DNA from: Paenibacillus brasilensis
Lineage (GTDB): Bacteria; Bacillota; Bacilli; Paenibacillales; Paenibacillaceae
Assembly (NCBI RefSeq): GCF_009363115.1
Contig: NZ_CP045298.1
Location: forward strand, 5,019,501 to 5,083,500
Length of the DNA stretch: 64,000 nucleotides
Direction of reading: 5' to 3'
The notes under the pieces were generated by a model. That model had not been told where the DNA came from. It did no database searches and saw only the letters and a list, made by a program, of their open reading frames with translations. Positions 45,471-53,854 of the stretch are shown in pieces; within the stretch, counting starts at the first letter, position 1, and each line of letters opens with the position of its first letter. Both the position numbers and the translations under genes were made by a program.

Positions 45471-46892
45471 ATGATGAGCACGATCAAGCTGGATCCGGTA
45501 ACTCGTCTGGAAGGACATTTGAAGGTTGAAGTCACGCTGGACGCCAATAATAAGGTGGTTTCCGCCGCCGTCGCCGGTATGCTGTTCCGGGATTTCGAGA
45601 ACATGCTGCTGAATCGGCCTCCAAGGGATGCTGCTTTCCTGACTCAGCGGATTTGCGGGGTATGCCCGGTTCCCCAGGCCGTTGCTTCCGTAAAGGCGGT
45701 TGAGAAAATAAAGGGCTTTAAACCAAATCTCCAGGGGCTGATGCTTCGGAATCTGATTCAAGGAGCGAATTTCCTGGACAGCGGAATCACTCATTTTTAC
45801 CATTTATCGTTACTAGACTATATTCAAGGTCCGCAGATAAGTCCATGGGTAGGAGGCTACACGCAGGATCTAAGGTTCAGTGCCGCCGATACCCAAACGC
45901 TGACGGATCACTATATTTCGGCGCTGCAAATCCGCAGAAAGGCCAACGAAATGGCGGCCATCTTCAGCGGTAAGCTTCCCCATGCCGCGAATATTGTTCC
46001 AGGCGGTGTAACGGCCTTGCCTTCGGCAACGGAAATAAATAATTTCCGGAACTATTTGAACGATATTCAGTCCTTCATTTCGAGTACTTATCAAGCTGAC
46101 GTCAACATGCTGGCTTCGGCTTATAGCGATTACTATAGCATGGGCACAGGTTACGGCAACCTAATCACCTTCGGCGCCTTTGACACGAATACTTCAGGGG
46201 GCTTGTTATTCCCGGCAGGCACTGTCACAGGCGGAACCGTTGGCGCATTTAACGAAACGAACATTAAGGAATTCAATAAATATTCTTACTACTCCTCTCC
46301 AAGCGGACAAGCCCCGGCAAGCGGCACCACAACGGCGAGCTACGGAAAGAGCGGAGCTTACACCTGGTTGAAATCTCCCCGGTACAACAACACGCCATTT
46401 GAAGCGGGACCGCTGGCCAGAGCATGGGTTAGCGGCGACTACCGCAGGGGCGTATCCGTTATGGACCGGCATATGGCACGTTACGTGGAAATGGCCAAAC
46501 TCGTAAGCAATATGCAAACTTGGCTGGATCAATTAACACCAGGAGCCAGCGGCTTTACGAATATCGGCGATCCGGTTTCGGGCAGCGCCTCCGGCTTAAC
46601 GGAAGCTCCACGGGGCGCGATTGGCCACTGGCTATCGGTATCCAGCTCCCAAATTTCCAAGTACCAAATTATTACGCCAACCTGCTGGAACGCCTCTCCG
46701 ATGGACGACTCCGGCAATCCGGGTCCTGTCGAAAAAGCTCTGATTGGCACCCAGCTGGCGGATCCGGCCCAGCCTGTGGAACTGCTCCGCATTGTGCATT
46801 CCTTTGACCCCTGCACAGGTTGTTCCGTGCATGTCATGTCTCCGGAAGGCGGGGAAATGTCCAAATTTATCGTCCAGCCTCTTGGCAAATAA
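45471..46892 (+). CDS. [NiFe] hydrogenase large subunit
   Basis: A 473-residue catalytic subunit that binds the Ni-Fe(CN)2CO centre and would travel through Tat with the small subunit. Both CxxC motifs are intact: RICGVCPVPQ at 60-69 and DPCTGCSVH at 446-454. The 19-residue tail after His454 (VMSPEGGEMSKFIVQPLGK) is the extension cut off by the maturation protease. Position 69 is Gln (CAG) where group 1 enzymes usually have His. A Gly/Ser/Thr-rich insertion (TVTGGTVGAF, PASGTTTASYG) near 245-295 is unusual. GGGTGA precedes ATG 45471. Confidence 0.95.
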   Translation: MMSTIKLDPVTRLEGHLKVEVTLDANNKVVSAAVAGMLFRDFENMLLNRPPRDAAFLTQRICGVCPVPQAVASVKAVEKIKGFKPNLQGLMLRNLIQGANFLDSGITHFYHLSLLDYIQGPQISPWVGGYTQDLRFSAADTQTLTDHYISALQIRRKANEMAAIFSGKLPHAANIVPGGVTALPSATEINNFRNYLNDIQSFISSTYQADVNMLASAYSDYYSMGTGYGNLITFGAFDTNTSGGLLFPAGTVTGGTVGAFNETNIKEFNKYSYYSSPSGQAPASGTTTASYGKSGAYTWLKSPRYNNTPFEAGPLARAWVSGDYRRGVSVMDRHMARYVEMAKLVSNMQTWLDQLTPGASGFTNIGDPVSGSASGLTEAPRGAIGHWLSVSSSQISKYQIITPTCWNASPMDDSGNPGPVEKALIGTQLADPAQPVELLRIVHSFDPCTGCSVHVMSPEGGEMSKFIVQPLGK

Positions 46893-46894
46893 CG

Positions 46895-47371
46895 ATGAAG
46901 GACACGGTGGTCATTGGAATCGGCAACATTCTCTTGAAGGATGACGGCATCGGCGTCCATACGATCCGCGAATTGGAGAACGAAGACCTCCCGTCCACAG
47001 TTGAACTGGTGGATGGGGGGACTTCTACCCTGGCTATGCTGAGCTATTTTCTGGAGTCCCGGAGAATTATCGTTATCGATGCGTTGAAGGCCGGCTTGGA
47101 TCCGGGAACGATTTACCGGATCAGCCCGGAGGATATTGCGGGCTACGAGAAGGGGAACTTATCCATTCACGATACTCAAATTTTAGATGTGGTCCAAATG
47201 GCCCGCATGCTCGGCGCCGCTCCGAACGTCATTATATTCGGCATTGAGCCGCAGGAGATCGGTTTTGAACTCGAAATGTCGGATCTCATGAGGAGCAAAA
47301 TTCCCGAGATTATCGGGCTCATCAAGCAAGAATTGGGCTTCGCAAGTCAGGAGGAGAAGAACTTTGCATGA
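46895..47371 (+). CDS. hydrogenase maturation endopeptidase (HyaD/HybD family)
   Basis: A 158-residue nickel-dependent protease that removes the large-subunit tail after nickel insertion. Motifs are IGIGNILLKDDGIGVH (Asp ligand region), DGGTSTLAML and VIDALKAG (Asp), SIHDTQILD (His) and FGIEPQEIGF. ATG 46895 lies 2 bases after the large-subunit stop, with no independent ribosome binding site, indicating coupled synthesis with its only substrate. The length is normal. Confidence 0.9.
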   Translation: MKDTVVIGIGNILLKDDGIGVHTIRELENEDLPSTVELVDGGTSTLAMLSYFLESRRIIVIDALKAGLDPGTIYRISPEDIAGYEKGNLSIHDTQILDVVQMARMLGAAPNVIIFGIEPQEIGFELEMSDLMRSKIPEIIGLIKQELGFASQEEKNFA

Positions 47372-47705
47372 AGCGGCCATTGTAGAAAGCGCCTTGGAAT
47401 TAATCCTCGTCAAAGCCGAAGAGCACCATTTGACAAAAATCAGGCGCATCACGGCCAAGGTGGGAGAACTGTCGGGTGCCCTTCCGGAAGCCATGCAATT
47501 CGTTTTTCAGAACGCGTCGCAAGGCACGATTGCGGAAGGGTCGGATTTCATCATCGAACATGTGGAAGCAACAGCCTCATGCGGGAGCTGCGACATTACG
47601 TTTCCCATCCGTTATTACCATCCCGTGTGCCCTTCGTGCGGCGGGCTGGACAACCAGGTCCTCACAGGTTATGAGCTGTATATCGATACGATGGAGGGTG
47701 ATTAA
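47364..47705 (+). CDS. hypA: hydrogenase nickel insertion protein HypA
   Basis: A 113-residue nickel chaperone that works with HypB. It starts MHEAAIVESAL; His2 is the nickel ligand, which fixes the start at TTG 47364 (GGAGGAG upstream), overlapping the protease gene by 8 bases. The zinc ribbon is CGSCDITF ... CPSCGG. Confidence 0.95.
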   Translation: MHEAAIVESALELILVKAEEHHLTKIRRITAKVGELSGALPEAMQFVFQNASQGTIAEGSDFIIEHVEATASCGSCDITFPIRYYHPVCPSCGGLDNQVLTGYELYIDTMEGD

Positions 47706-48368
47706 ATGAGCAGCATTAAAGTGGTTACTAGCATCCTGAAGGTGAATGACGAGCTAACCCAGCAGAACAAGAAGCTGATGAATGAGAAGGGGCTGTATGT
47801 CATCAATTTGATGAGCTCCCCGGGGTCGGGCAAAACTTCCATTCTGGAGAAAGTGATTGCCAAGCTGAAGGATGAAGTGAAAATTGCGGTGATCGAGGGT
47901 GACCTCTATACGACAAAGGATGCTGAAAGAATCGAGGCCCACGGAGTGCAGGTCGTGCAAATCAACACCGAGGGAGGATGTCACCTGGATGGGCAGATGA
48001 TCCGGAACGCCTTAACTCATTTGAACTTGGACGAAACGAACCTGCTGATTATCGAGAATGTCGGCAACCTGATTTGTCCTGCATCCTTCGAGCTGGGGGA
48101 GGATCTGATCATCACCGTATTAAGTACGACGGAAGGAAACGACAAGCCGCAGAAATATCCGCGCATGTTTGAAAAGTCCGGCATCGTCATTTTGAATAAA
48201 ATCGATTTGGTGCCCCATACGAACTTTGACAAGGATGAATTTCACAAAGATATCCGGGAAATCAATCCTAAGGCGAAGGTTATTGAAACTTCCTGCATGA
48301 CCGGCCAGGGGATTGATGAGCTGTGCGCCTGGTTGAAGAAAACGATCTCGATCTCGAATCCAGTATAA
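47706..48368 (+). CDS. hypB: hydrogenase nickel incorporation GTPase HypB
   Basis: The 220-residue SIMIBI GTPase has Walker A SSPGSGKTS, IEGDLYT, the metal-binding TEGGCHLD (Cys and His at the dimer interface) and NKIDLVP. It lacks the N-terminal poly-His or CXXCGC nickel-storage segment, so nickel would come from HypA and the permease in this cluster. ATG 47706 directly abuts the HypA stop. Confidence 0.95.
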   Translation: MSSIKVVTSILKVNDELTQQNKKLMNEKGLYVINLMSSPGSGKTSILEKVIAKLKDEVKIAVIEGDLYTTKDAERIEAHGVQVVQINTEGGCHLDGQMIRNALTHLNLDETNLLIIENVGNLICPASFELGEDLIITVLSTTEGNDKPQKYPRMFEKSGIVILNKIDLVPHTNFDKDEFHKDIREINPKAKVIETSCMTGQGIDELCAWLKKTISISNPV

Positions 48369-48385
48369 AAAAGGAGAGTTAAACT

Positions 48386-48664
48386 ATGCCTCATATTGGT
48401 TTTGGCGAACTTGTTGTTATTTTGGTCATCGCGTTAATTGTGTTCGGTCCCGGTAAGCTTCCCTCCGTGGGCGGAGCCATCGGTAAAGCCTTCTCTGAAT
48501 TTCGGAAAGCATCTAAGGAATTAACCGGCGAGGGTGCTAATTCTTCCGCTGCTAACGAGCCATCTAAGGAGTTAACCGGCGAGGGTGCCAATTCTTCCGC
48601 TGCTAACGAGCCTGTTCCGGTTCAAGCAGCCGTTTCTCAAGAAACCAATGAAGTTAAATCGTAA
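48386..48664 (+). CDS. tatA: Tat translocase pore component TatA
   Basis: A 92-residue protein. The N-terminal membrane helix (GELVVILVIALIVFGP), the FGPxKLP hinge and the amphipathic helix (GKAFSEFRKASKELTG) are standard for TatA. The cytosolic tail carries a 17-residue unit SKELTGEGANSSAANEP in two tandem copies. AAAGGAG precedes ATG 48386. Its placement between hyp genes and two tatC genes implies a Tat system devoted to the hydrogenase. Confidence 0.95.
   Translation: MPHIGFGELVVILVIALIVFGPGKLPSVGGAIGKAFSEFRKASKELTGEGANSSAANEPSKELTGEGANSSAANEPVPVQAAVSQETNEVKS
48510..48611 (+). repeat. 51-bp tandem repeat inside tatA
   Basis: 48510-48560 and 48561-48611 differ at two silent positions and encode the same 17 residues. 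Confidence 0.9.
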
Positions 48665-48685
48665 TCCGCTCATCGGTGAATATTG

Positions 48686-49435
48686 ATGTGGGAGAGCGAA
48701 AATATCGTTAGCGCCGTTCGCTGGCTGGGCAAATTTCGCGCCCGCATCCTCGCCGGAGTGCTGGTTGTCATTGCCGCAGCGACGGCCGTATATGCGGTGT
48801 CGGACCCGCTTCTGAAGCTTTTGTGCCGGCCGCTTCAGGATCAGCCGCTGTTCTTTATGACGCCTGTGGATGGAGTGATGACGAAGCTGTGGGTGGCGAT
48901 GTTCGGAGGAGTTCTGGCGTCGTTTCCCGTTCTGGCCTGCCTGCTCGTGTCCATGTTCGCCTCCTTGCTGGACCGCAGCATTCGTCTCAAAATTTATTTT
49001 TTGACCATTCCGTTAGCTGTCGTTCTTTTTGCGGGGGGGATCGCATTTGCCTACGAGTTTATTTTGCCGAACACCGTCGACTTCCTGATCCAGAGCGGAG
49101 AAGGAGTTCTGAAGCCGATGATTTCCGGGAGTGCTTATGTGTCGTTTATAGCATTCTTTTTGATCTCGGTGGCACTGGTTTTTGAACTGCCGATCGTGAT
49201 GGTTGCGCTGTCGAGAATTGGCCTGATTCATTCCAAGATGCTGATGAGAAAACGGAAATTCGCCGTGCTGGGAATCGTGATCATACTGGCGCTTTTGTCT
49301 CCAACTCCTGATGCGTTCTCGCTTCTGGCGGAATCGATACCGGTGGTGGCACTGTACGAAATCAGCATTTGGACGATTTACCTTCTGGAGCGAAAGGGCA
49401 TGTCAAGGATGAAGCGTGTGACTACCGATGATTAA
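48686..49435 (+). CDS. tatC: TatC-like translocase subunit, first copy
   Basis: About 249 residues with six membrane helices. The first cytosolic part is short and lacks the usual HLxELRxR N-terminus (here ENIVSAVRWLGKFRARIL). Later TatC features are recognisable: LFFMTPVDGVMTKLWVAMFG, FILPNTVDFLIQSGEG and LLSPTPDAFSLLAESIPVVA. ATG 48686 follows GGTGA. It overlaps the second tatC by 8 bases. With a separate second TatC the pair may form a heteromeric receptor. Confidence 0.85.
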   Translation: MWESENIVSAVRWLGKFRARILAGVLVVIAAATAVYAVSDPLLKLLCRPLQDQPLFFMTPVDGVMTKLWVAMFGGVLASFPVLACLLVSMFASLLDRSIRLKIYFLTIPLAVVLFAGGIAFAYEFILPNTVDFLIQSGEGVLKPMISGSAYVSFIAFFLISVALVFELPIVMVALSRIGLIHSKMLMRKRKFAVLGIVIILALLSPTPDAFSLLAESIPVVALYEISIWTIYLLERKGMSRMKRVTTDD

Positions 49436-50171
49436 TCAAAACCGTTTGCAGCAAGATACAGATCGACCGGTGGTGGAGCATTTGGCGGAGCTGCGTAGAA
49501 GATTGATTGTGACAGTGGCTTCCGTCATCGTTCTGACTGCTGTCATTTATTCAAAAGCGTTCCTGATCGTGGAGGTTCTAAAAAGATCCGTCGGGAACGA
49601 GTGGCTGGATCTGGCCTTTTTTTCGTTAACTGGAGCTTTTGTCCTAAGGGTCAAGCTGTCTTTTATTGCGTCCCTCATCGCGCTGTCCCCGCTTATCGGT
49701 TACCAGCTGTTTGCATTTATCGGTCCCGGCCTAACTGCCAAGGAACGAAAAGTGTTGCTTTCGGCGGTGTTTTATATGGTTCCCTGTTTCGTTTTGGGCG
49801 TCGTTCTAAGTTATGTAGTGGTCGTTCCTTCTGTGTTGCACGCACTTCTCACATACGGAAACTCTTATATGAAGGCGGCCTTGTCGGGCGAGGAATACAT
49901 CAGCTTCATTGCCATGCTGTGCGTCGTTTTCGGTCTTGTATTCACTCTTCCTTTTCCGCTCATCGCGCTTGGGAAGCTGGGACTTCTGCGTTCCTCCTGG
50001 ATGAAAAAAGTAAGGGTCTCCATTGTACTCTCCGTGTTGATCGGAGAAGGTTTGTTTGCGGCTGACATTACCTCGGTAATCCTGCTTGCCATTCCTCTGA
50101 TTCTTATTTACGAAATTAGCCTGAGAGTCGTCATACGGATGGAGAAACGCAGGGAGGCAGCGTCACTATAA
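49428..50171 (+). CDS. tatC: TatC-like translocase subunit, second copy
   Basis: The 247-residue protein retains the canonical N-terminus VVEHLAELRRRLIVTVASV, the core receptor site for twin-arginine signals. Later parts are FAFIGPGLTAKERKVLLSAV and FTLPFPLIALGKLG. Its final part differs from the first copy (SVLIGEGLFAADITSVILLA instead of LLSPTPD). The two copies are strongly diverged rather than recent duplicates. Overlap with the first copy suggests equal production. Confidence 0.85.
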   Translation: MINQNRLQQDTDRPVVEHLAELRRRLIVTVASVIVLTAVIYSKAFLIVEVLKRSVGNEWLDLAFFSLTGAFVLRVKLSFIASLIALSPLIGYQLFAFIGPGLTAKERKVLLSAVFYMVPCFVLGVVLSYVVVVPSVLHALLTYGNSYMKAALSGEEYISFIAMLCVVFGLVFTLPFPLIALGKLGLLRSSWMKKVRVSIVLSVLIGEGLFAADITSVILLAIPLILIYEISLRVVIRMEKRREAASL

Positions 50172-50201
50172 CATCTAGGAATGGAATGGAGGCGAAAAGC
50201 T

Positions 50202-52565
50202 ATGTTGAGTGAGGTCATCCGGGTGGATGTCCAAGTGAAGGGCATTGTGCAGGGAGTAGGGTTCCGCCCTTTTGTATATCGGCTTGCGCATCAGCATGAT
50301 CTCAAAGGGTGGGTCACTAATGACGCAAGCGGCGTCAGACTGGAGGCGGAGGGCCGCAGTCCAGATATCGACGCTTTTTTGCTTTCATTGCGAGCGTCCC
50401 CTCCGCCTCTCTCCCATATCGAGGAACTGACCGCGGAAGTGCACTCACCGATTGGATACGCGGAATTCCGTATAAAAGAAAGCGCCGGCGCCAGCTCTCA
50501 TGAGGTGTACCTCTCGCCGGACATTTGCGTGTGTGAAGATTGTCTTGCAGAGTTGAAGGATCCTGATAACCGGAGGTTCCGCTACCCGTACATCAACTGT
50601 ACCAACTGCGGGCCCCGGTTTACCATTACGGTTCAAGTCCCATACGACCGGAAGCATACGACAATGCGGGATTTCCAGTTATGCCCGGATTGTGCGAAGG
50701 AATACCATGATCCGACGGATCGGCGATTTCATGCCCAGCCAGTAGCTTGTCCAGTATGCGGTCCGTCGGTTTCGCTGCTGGACGCTTCCGGGAAAAGGGT
50801 GGATTTGGCTGACGCGGCCGCGTGTGCCGCCGAACGTTTGAAGTCGGGCGCCATTCTGGCAGTCAAGGGCCTCGGCGGCTATCATCTGGCTTGCGATGCG
50901 ACGCAGGAGACGGCGGTACGAGAGCTGCGGTCGCGAAAGCGCAGGGACGGCAAACCGTTCGCAGTTATGGCGGATACGCTCGAGACGGTTCTTCGCATCT
51001 GCGCCGTAACGGAGAAAGAGCGGGAGCTTCTCACTAGCCCCAAGCGGCCGATCGTCCTGCTTCCCTTGAAGACAGAGGCACGCAAGCTTCTTCCGGCAGA
51101 TACCCTTTCCCCCGACAATAATATGCTAGGCGTGATGCTGCCGTATACGCCGCTGCAGCATCTTTTGTTTCAGGACGGTTTGGAGCTTATGGTCATGACG
51201 AGCGGCAACCGTTCCGGCGAGCCTATTGTGTACCGTGACAAGGAGGTGACATCGGCTCTTCAAGGAATCGCCGACTATTACCTGGTTGGGGACCTGCCTA
51301 TCCATATGAGGACGGATGATACGGTAACCAGTGTGTTTCGGGAACGGGAGTACATCATCCGCAGATCACGGGGCTATGTCCCTTATCCCTTTGACTTGAC
51401 TGCTGTCGTTCAATCGGCGGAAGTGAAGCCGTACAAGTCCGGGAATTCTCCCATATTGGCGTTGGGGGGAGAATTAAAGAATACGTTTTGTTTGGTCAAG
51501 GACCGCAAAGCCTTTGTCAGCCATCATATCGGTGATCTGGATAACCTGGAAACGCTGGATTCCCTTATAGACGGAGTGGCGCATTTTGGGCGCATTTTCG
51601 CAGCGGAAGCCGGGGTTTTGGCCTACGATATGCATCCTGGATACCGTTCCTCCCAATATGCGTCCGTACACAAGAACATCGTCAAGATCCCTGTTCAGCA
51701 TCATCACGCCCATATCGCTTCCTGTATGGCGGAGAACGGCATTTCCGGTCCAGTGATCGGAGTCGCCTTCGACGGAACGGGACTGGGCGAAGACGGACAC
51801 GTCTGGGGCGGAGAATTTTTCGCTGGGGACTATGGCGGATTTGAGCGCATGGCCCACTTTGGGTATGTCCCGCTTCCCGGTGGGGATGCGGCCGTCAAGG
51901 AGCCTTGGAGGATGGCTTTAAGCTATCTTCTGAATGACGAAGGGACTGAGCTGCCGGCCCATTGGCTGAGTACCATCGAGCCGTACAAAAGGGACATCGT
52001 CAATCGCCAAATTCTGCAGCGCATCAACACGCCGCTCACCAGCAGCGTCGGCAGGCTGTTTGACGCCGTGTCGTCTCTGACCGGTTTATGTCATTATGCT
52101 GAGTACGAAGGCCAGGCGGCCATTCGTTTGGAAAGAGCGGCAGATCGGGAGACGTCACGGATTTATCCGTACGAAGTGAAGGCTGTGCAAGGCAGGCTTG
52201 AGATTGGCGCTGCGCCTCTAATCCGGGAACTGGTTCTCGAGATTCGGGACGGAAGGAGTATTTCCGGAATTTCCGGAGCGTTTCACCGGACATTGGCTGC
52301 AATTGTAGGGGATATCTGCATACGGATTCGATCCGAACGGGGTCTGAATGAGGTGGCACTCAGCGGCGGTGTGTTTCAAAACCGCTTGCTGCTTGCCTTT
52401 ACGGTCGACGAATTGGAGCGGAATGGGTTTCGCGTATGGCTCCACAGCAAGGTGCCTGCCAATGATGGGGGGCTTTCACTGGGCCAGGCGGCAATAGCGC
52501 TGGGCAAATATCTCACACAGGAAGGGATGCGGGAATCATGTGTTTGGCAATACCCGGAGAAGTAG
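50202..52565 (+). CDS. hypF: carbamoyltransferase HypF
   Basis: This enzyme makes the thiocarbamate precursor of the cyanide ligands on HypE. Domains in order: acylphosphatase (VKGIVQGVGFRPFVYRLA), two zinc fingers (CEDCLAEL...CTNCGPRF and CPDCAKEY...CPVCGPS), YrdC (AILAVKGLGGYHLACDAT, KRPIVLLPL) and the Kae1-like carbamoyltransferase (PVQHHHAHIASCMAENG, GVAFDGTGLGEDG, ALSGGVFQNRLL). About 788 residues, full length. ATG 50202 is chosen for GGAGGCG upstream; an ATG 21 bases earlier lacks a site. Confidence 0.95.
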   Translation: MLSEVIRVDVQVKGIVQGVGFRPFVYRLAHQHDLKGWVTNDASGVRLEAEGRSPDIDAFLLSLRASPPPLSHIEELTAEVHSPIGYAEFRIKESAGASSHEVYLSPDICVCEDCLAELKDPDNRRFRYPYINCTNCGPRFTITVQVPYDRKHTTMRDFQLCPDCAKEYHDPTDRRFHAQPVACPVCGPSVSLLDASGKRVDLADAAACAAERLKSGAILAVKGLGGYHLACDATQETAVRELRSRKRRDGKPFAVMADTLETVLRICAVTEKERELLTSPKRPIVLLPLKTEARKLLPADTLSPDNNMLGVMLPYTPLQHLLFQDGLELMVMTSGNRSGEPIVYRDKEVTSALQGIADYYLVGDLPIHMRTDDTVTSVFREREYIIRRSRGYVPYPFDLTAVVQSAEVKPYKSGNSPILALGGELKNTFCLVKDRKAFVSHHIGDLDNLETLDSLIDGVAHFGRIFAAEAGVLAYDMHPGYRSSQYASVHKNIVKIPVQHHHAHIASCMAENGISGPVIGVAFDGTGLGEDGHVWGGEFFAGDYGGFERMAHFGYVPLPGGDAAVKEPWRMALSYLLNDEGTELPAHWLSTIEPYKRDIVNRQILQRINTPLTSSVGRLFDAVSSLTGLCHYAEYEGQAAIRLERAADRETSRIYPYEVKAVQGRLEIGAAPLIRELVLEIRDGRSISGISGAFHRTLAAIVGDICIRIRSERGLNEVALSGGVFQNRLLLAFTVDELERNGFRVWLHSKVPANDGGLSLGQAAIALGKYLTQEGMRESCVWQYPEK

Positions 52566-52762
52566 AAAGCGTATGTGGCGACAAGGCGGTAATCGATATT
52601 ACCGGTATCCGGAGGCAAGTGTCCATTGCCCTGGTCGACCGGGTGAATGTGGGGGATTACCTGCTCGTTCATGCGGGCTGTGCGATTGCGATCATCGATA
52701 AGCAGGAAGCCATGGAGACGATGGAACTGCTCCATCAGTTGGCGGGGAATATCCATGATTAG
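52538..52762 (+). CDS. hypC: HypC/HybG-type chaperone
   Basis: 74 residues starting MCLAIPGEVESV; the Cys after Met1 is essential for carrying the Fe(CN)2CO group to the large subunit. It overlaps hypF by 28 bases and hypD by 8, so the three are translationally linked. The C-terminal helix ETMELLHQLAG is typical. Confidence 0.95.
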   Translation: MCLAIPGEVESVCGDKAVIDITGIRRQVSIALVDRVNVGDYLLVHAGCAIAIIDKQEAMETMELLHQLAGNIHD

Positions 52763-53840
52763 CGAATTGGAAAAAATTCAAAACCAAACGTTGGTTGAAG
52801 GCCTGGTGAAGGCAATCCAGCGCTATGACGGAAAGCCCGTTTCGATCATGGAGGTATGCGGCACCCATACGATGGCGATCTCCCGTCATGGGATTCGGGA
52901 ATTGCTTCCGCCGAACGTTAGGCTTATTTCGGGGCCGGGCTGTCCGGTCTGCGTAACCCCGAGCTTTTACCTGAAATCGGCTTTGGAGCTCGGCAGGAGA
53001 GAGGATACCATCCTGGCCACTTTCGGCGACATGATGCGGATTCCGTATAAGGGCGTCAGCTTGCTGACCGAGAAGGCGCTGGGCAGGGATATCCGTATGG
53101 TATACTCCCCGCTGGACAGTCTGGATATCGCTCGTCAGCATCCGGACAAGAAGGTCATTTTTCTGTCAGTCGGGTTTGAGACGACGGTACCGGTCACAGC
53201 CATTGCCGTTCTGGAAGCGGCGCAGCAGGGGCTTGAGAATTTCATGATTTTATCGGCTAATAAAACGATTCCGGCAGCGATGCACCTGCTGTCTTCGGAC
53301 CCTGAAGTTTCCGTTGACGGGTTCATGTATCCCGGCCATGTCAGTGCTGTGATTGGCTCCGGCCTGTACGAGGAACTGGCTAAGGCGTATGGGATTCCGG
53401 GAGCTATCACCGGGTTCGACCCGGCGGATATTCTGGGCTCGATCCTATACGTTCTGGAGCAAATCCGGGGCAATAAAGCCACAGTCGCCAACTTGTATTC
53501 CAAGGTGGTTCAGCCGGGAGGGAATCCGATTGCCCGGGAGAAAATGGACGAGGTATTCGAGCCTTCGGATGCCGTATGGCGGGGACTCGGACAGATCCCA
53601 GGCTCAGGCCTACGGCTTCGCGAGAAATACAGGGCCTTTGATGCATGGGGCCTGATCAACGGCTCCGTGGAGGAGTGGGACGAGGAAGCGCGCGGCTGCC
53701 GCTGTGGCGATATTCTGAAGGGAAAATGCCTCCCATCCGATTGTAAATTGTTTGGAAAGGCGTGCACGCCCGAAACCCCGGTCGGTTCCTGTATGGTATC
53801 GAGCGAGGGTACTTGCACGGCATATTACCGATACCAATAG
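52755..53840 (+). CDS. hypD: Fe-S protein HypD
   Basis: A 361-residue scaffold for Fe(CN)2CO assembly. Motifs are MEVCGTHTMAISRHGI, ISGPGCPVCVTP and the GFETTxP motif SVGFETTVPVTA, with C-terminal cysteines for the [4Fe-4S] cluster (GCRCGDILKGKCLPSDCKLF, then ACTPETPVGSCMVSSEGTC). ATG 52755 overlaps hypC. Full length. Confidence 0.95.
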   Translation: MISELEKIQNQTLVEGLVKAIQRYDGKPVSIMEVCGTHTMAISRHGIRELLPPNVRLISGPGCPVCVTPSFYLKSALELGRREDTILATFGDMMRIPYKGVSLLTEKALGRDIRMVYSPLDSLDIARQHPDKKVIFLSVGFETTVPVTAIAVLEAAQQGLENFMILSANKTIPAAMHLLSSDPEVSVDGFMYPGHVSAVIGSGLYEELAKAYGIPGAITGFDPADILGSILYVLEQIRGNKATVANLYSKVVQPGGNPIAREKMDEVFEPSDAVWRGLGQIPGSGLRLREKYRAFDAWGLINGSVEEWDEEARGCRCGDILKGKCLPSDCKLFGKACTPETPVGSCMVSSEGTCTAYYRYQ

Positions 53841-53854
53841 GGGGAGGGAGACCA

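Noticed and set aside
44354-46960. Long open frames on the minus strand across the hydrogenase genes
   Set aside because: They are antisense to genes with complete catalytic motifs and arise from GC-rich codon use; no independent start signals.
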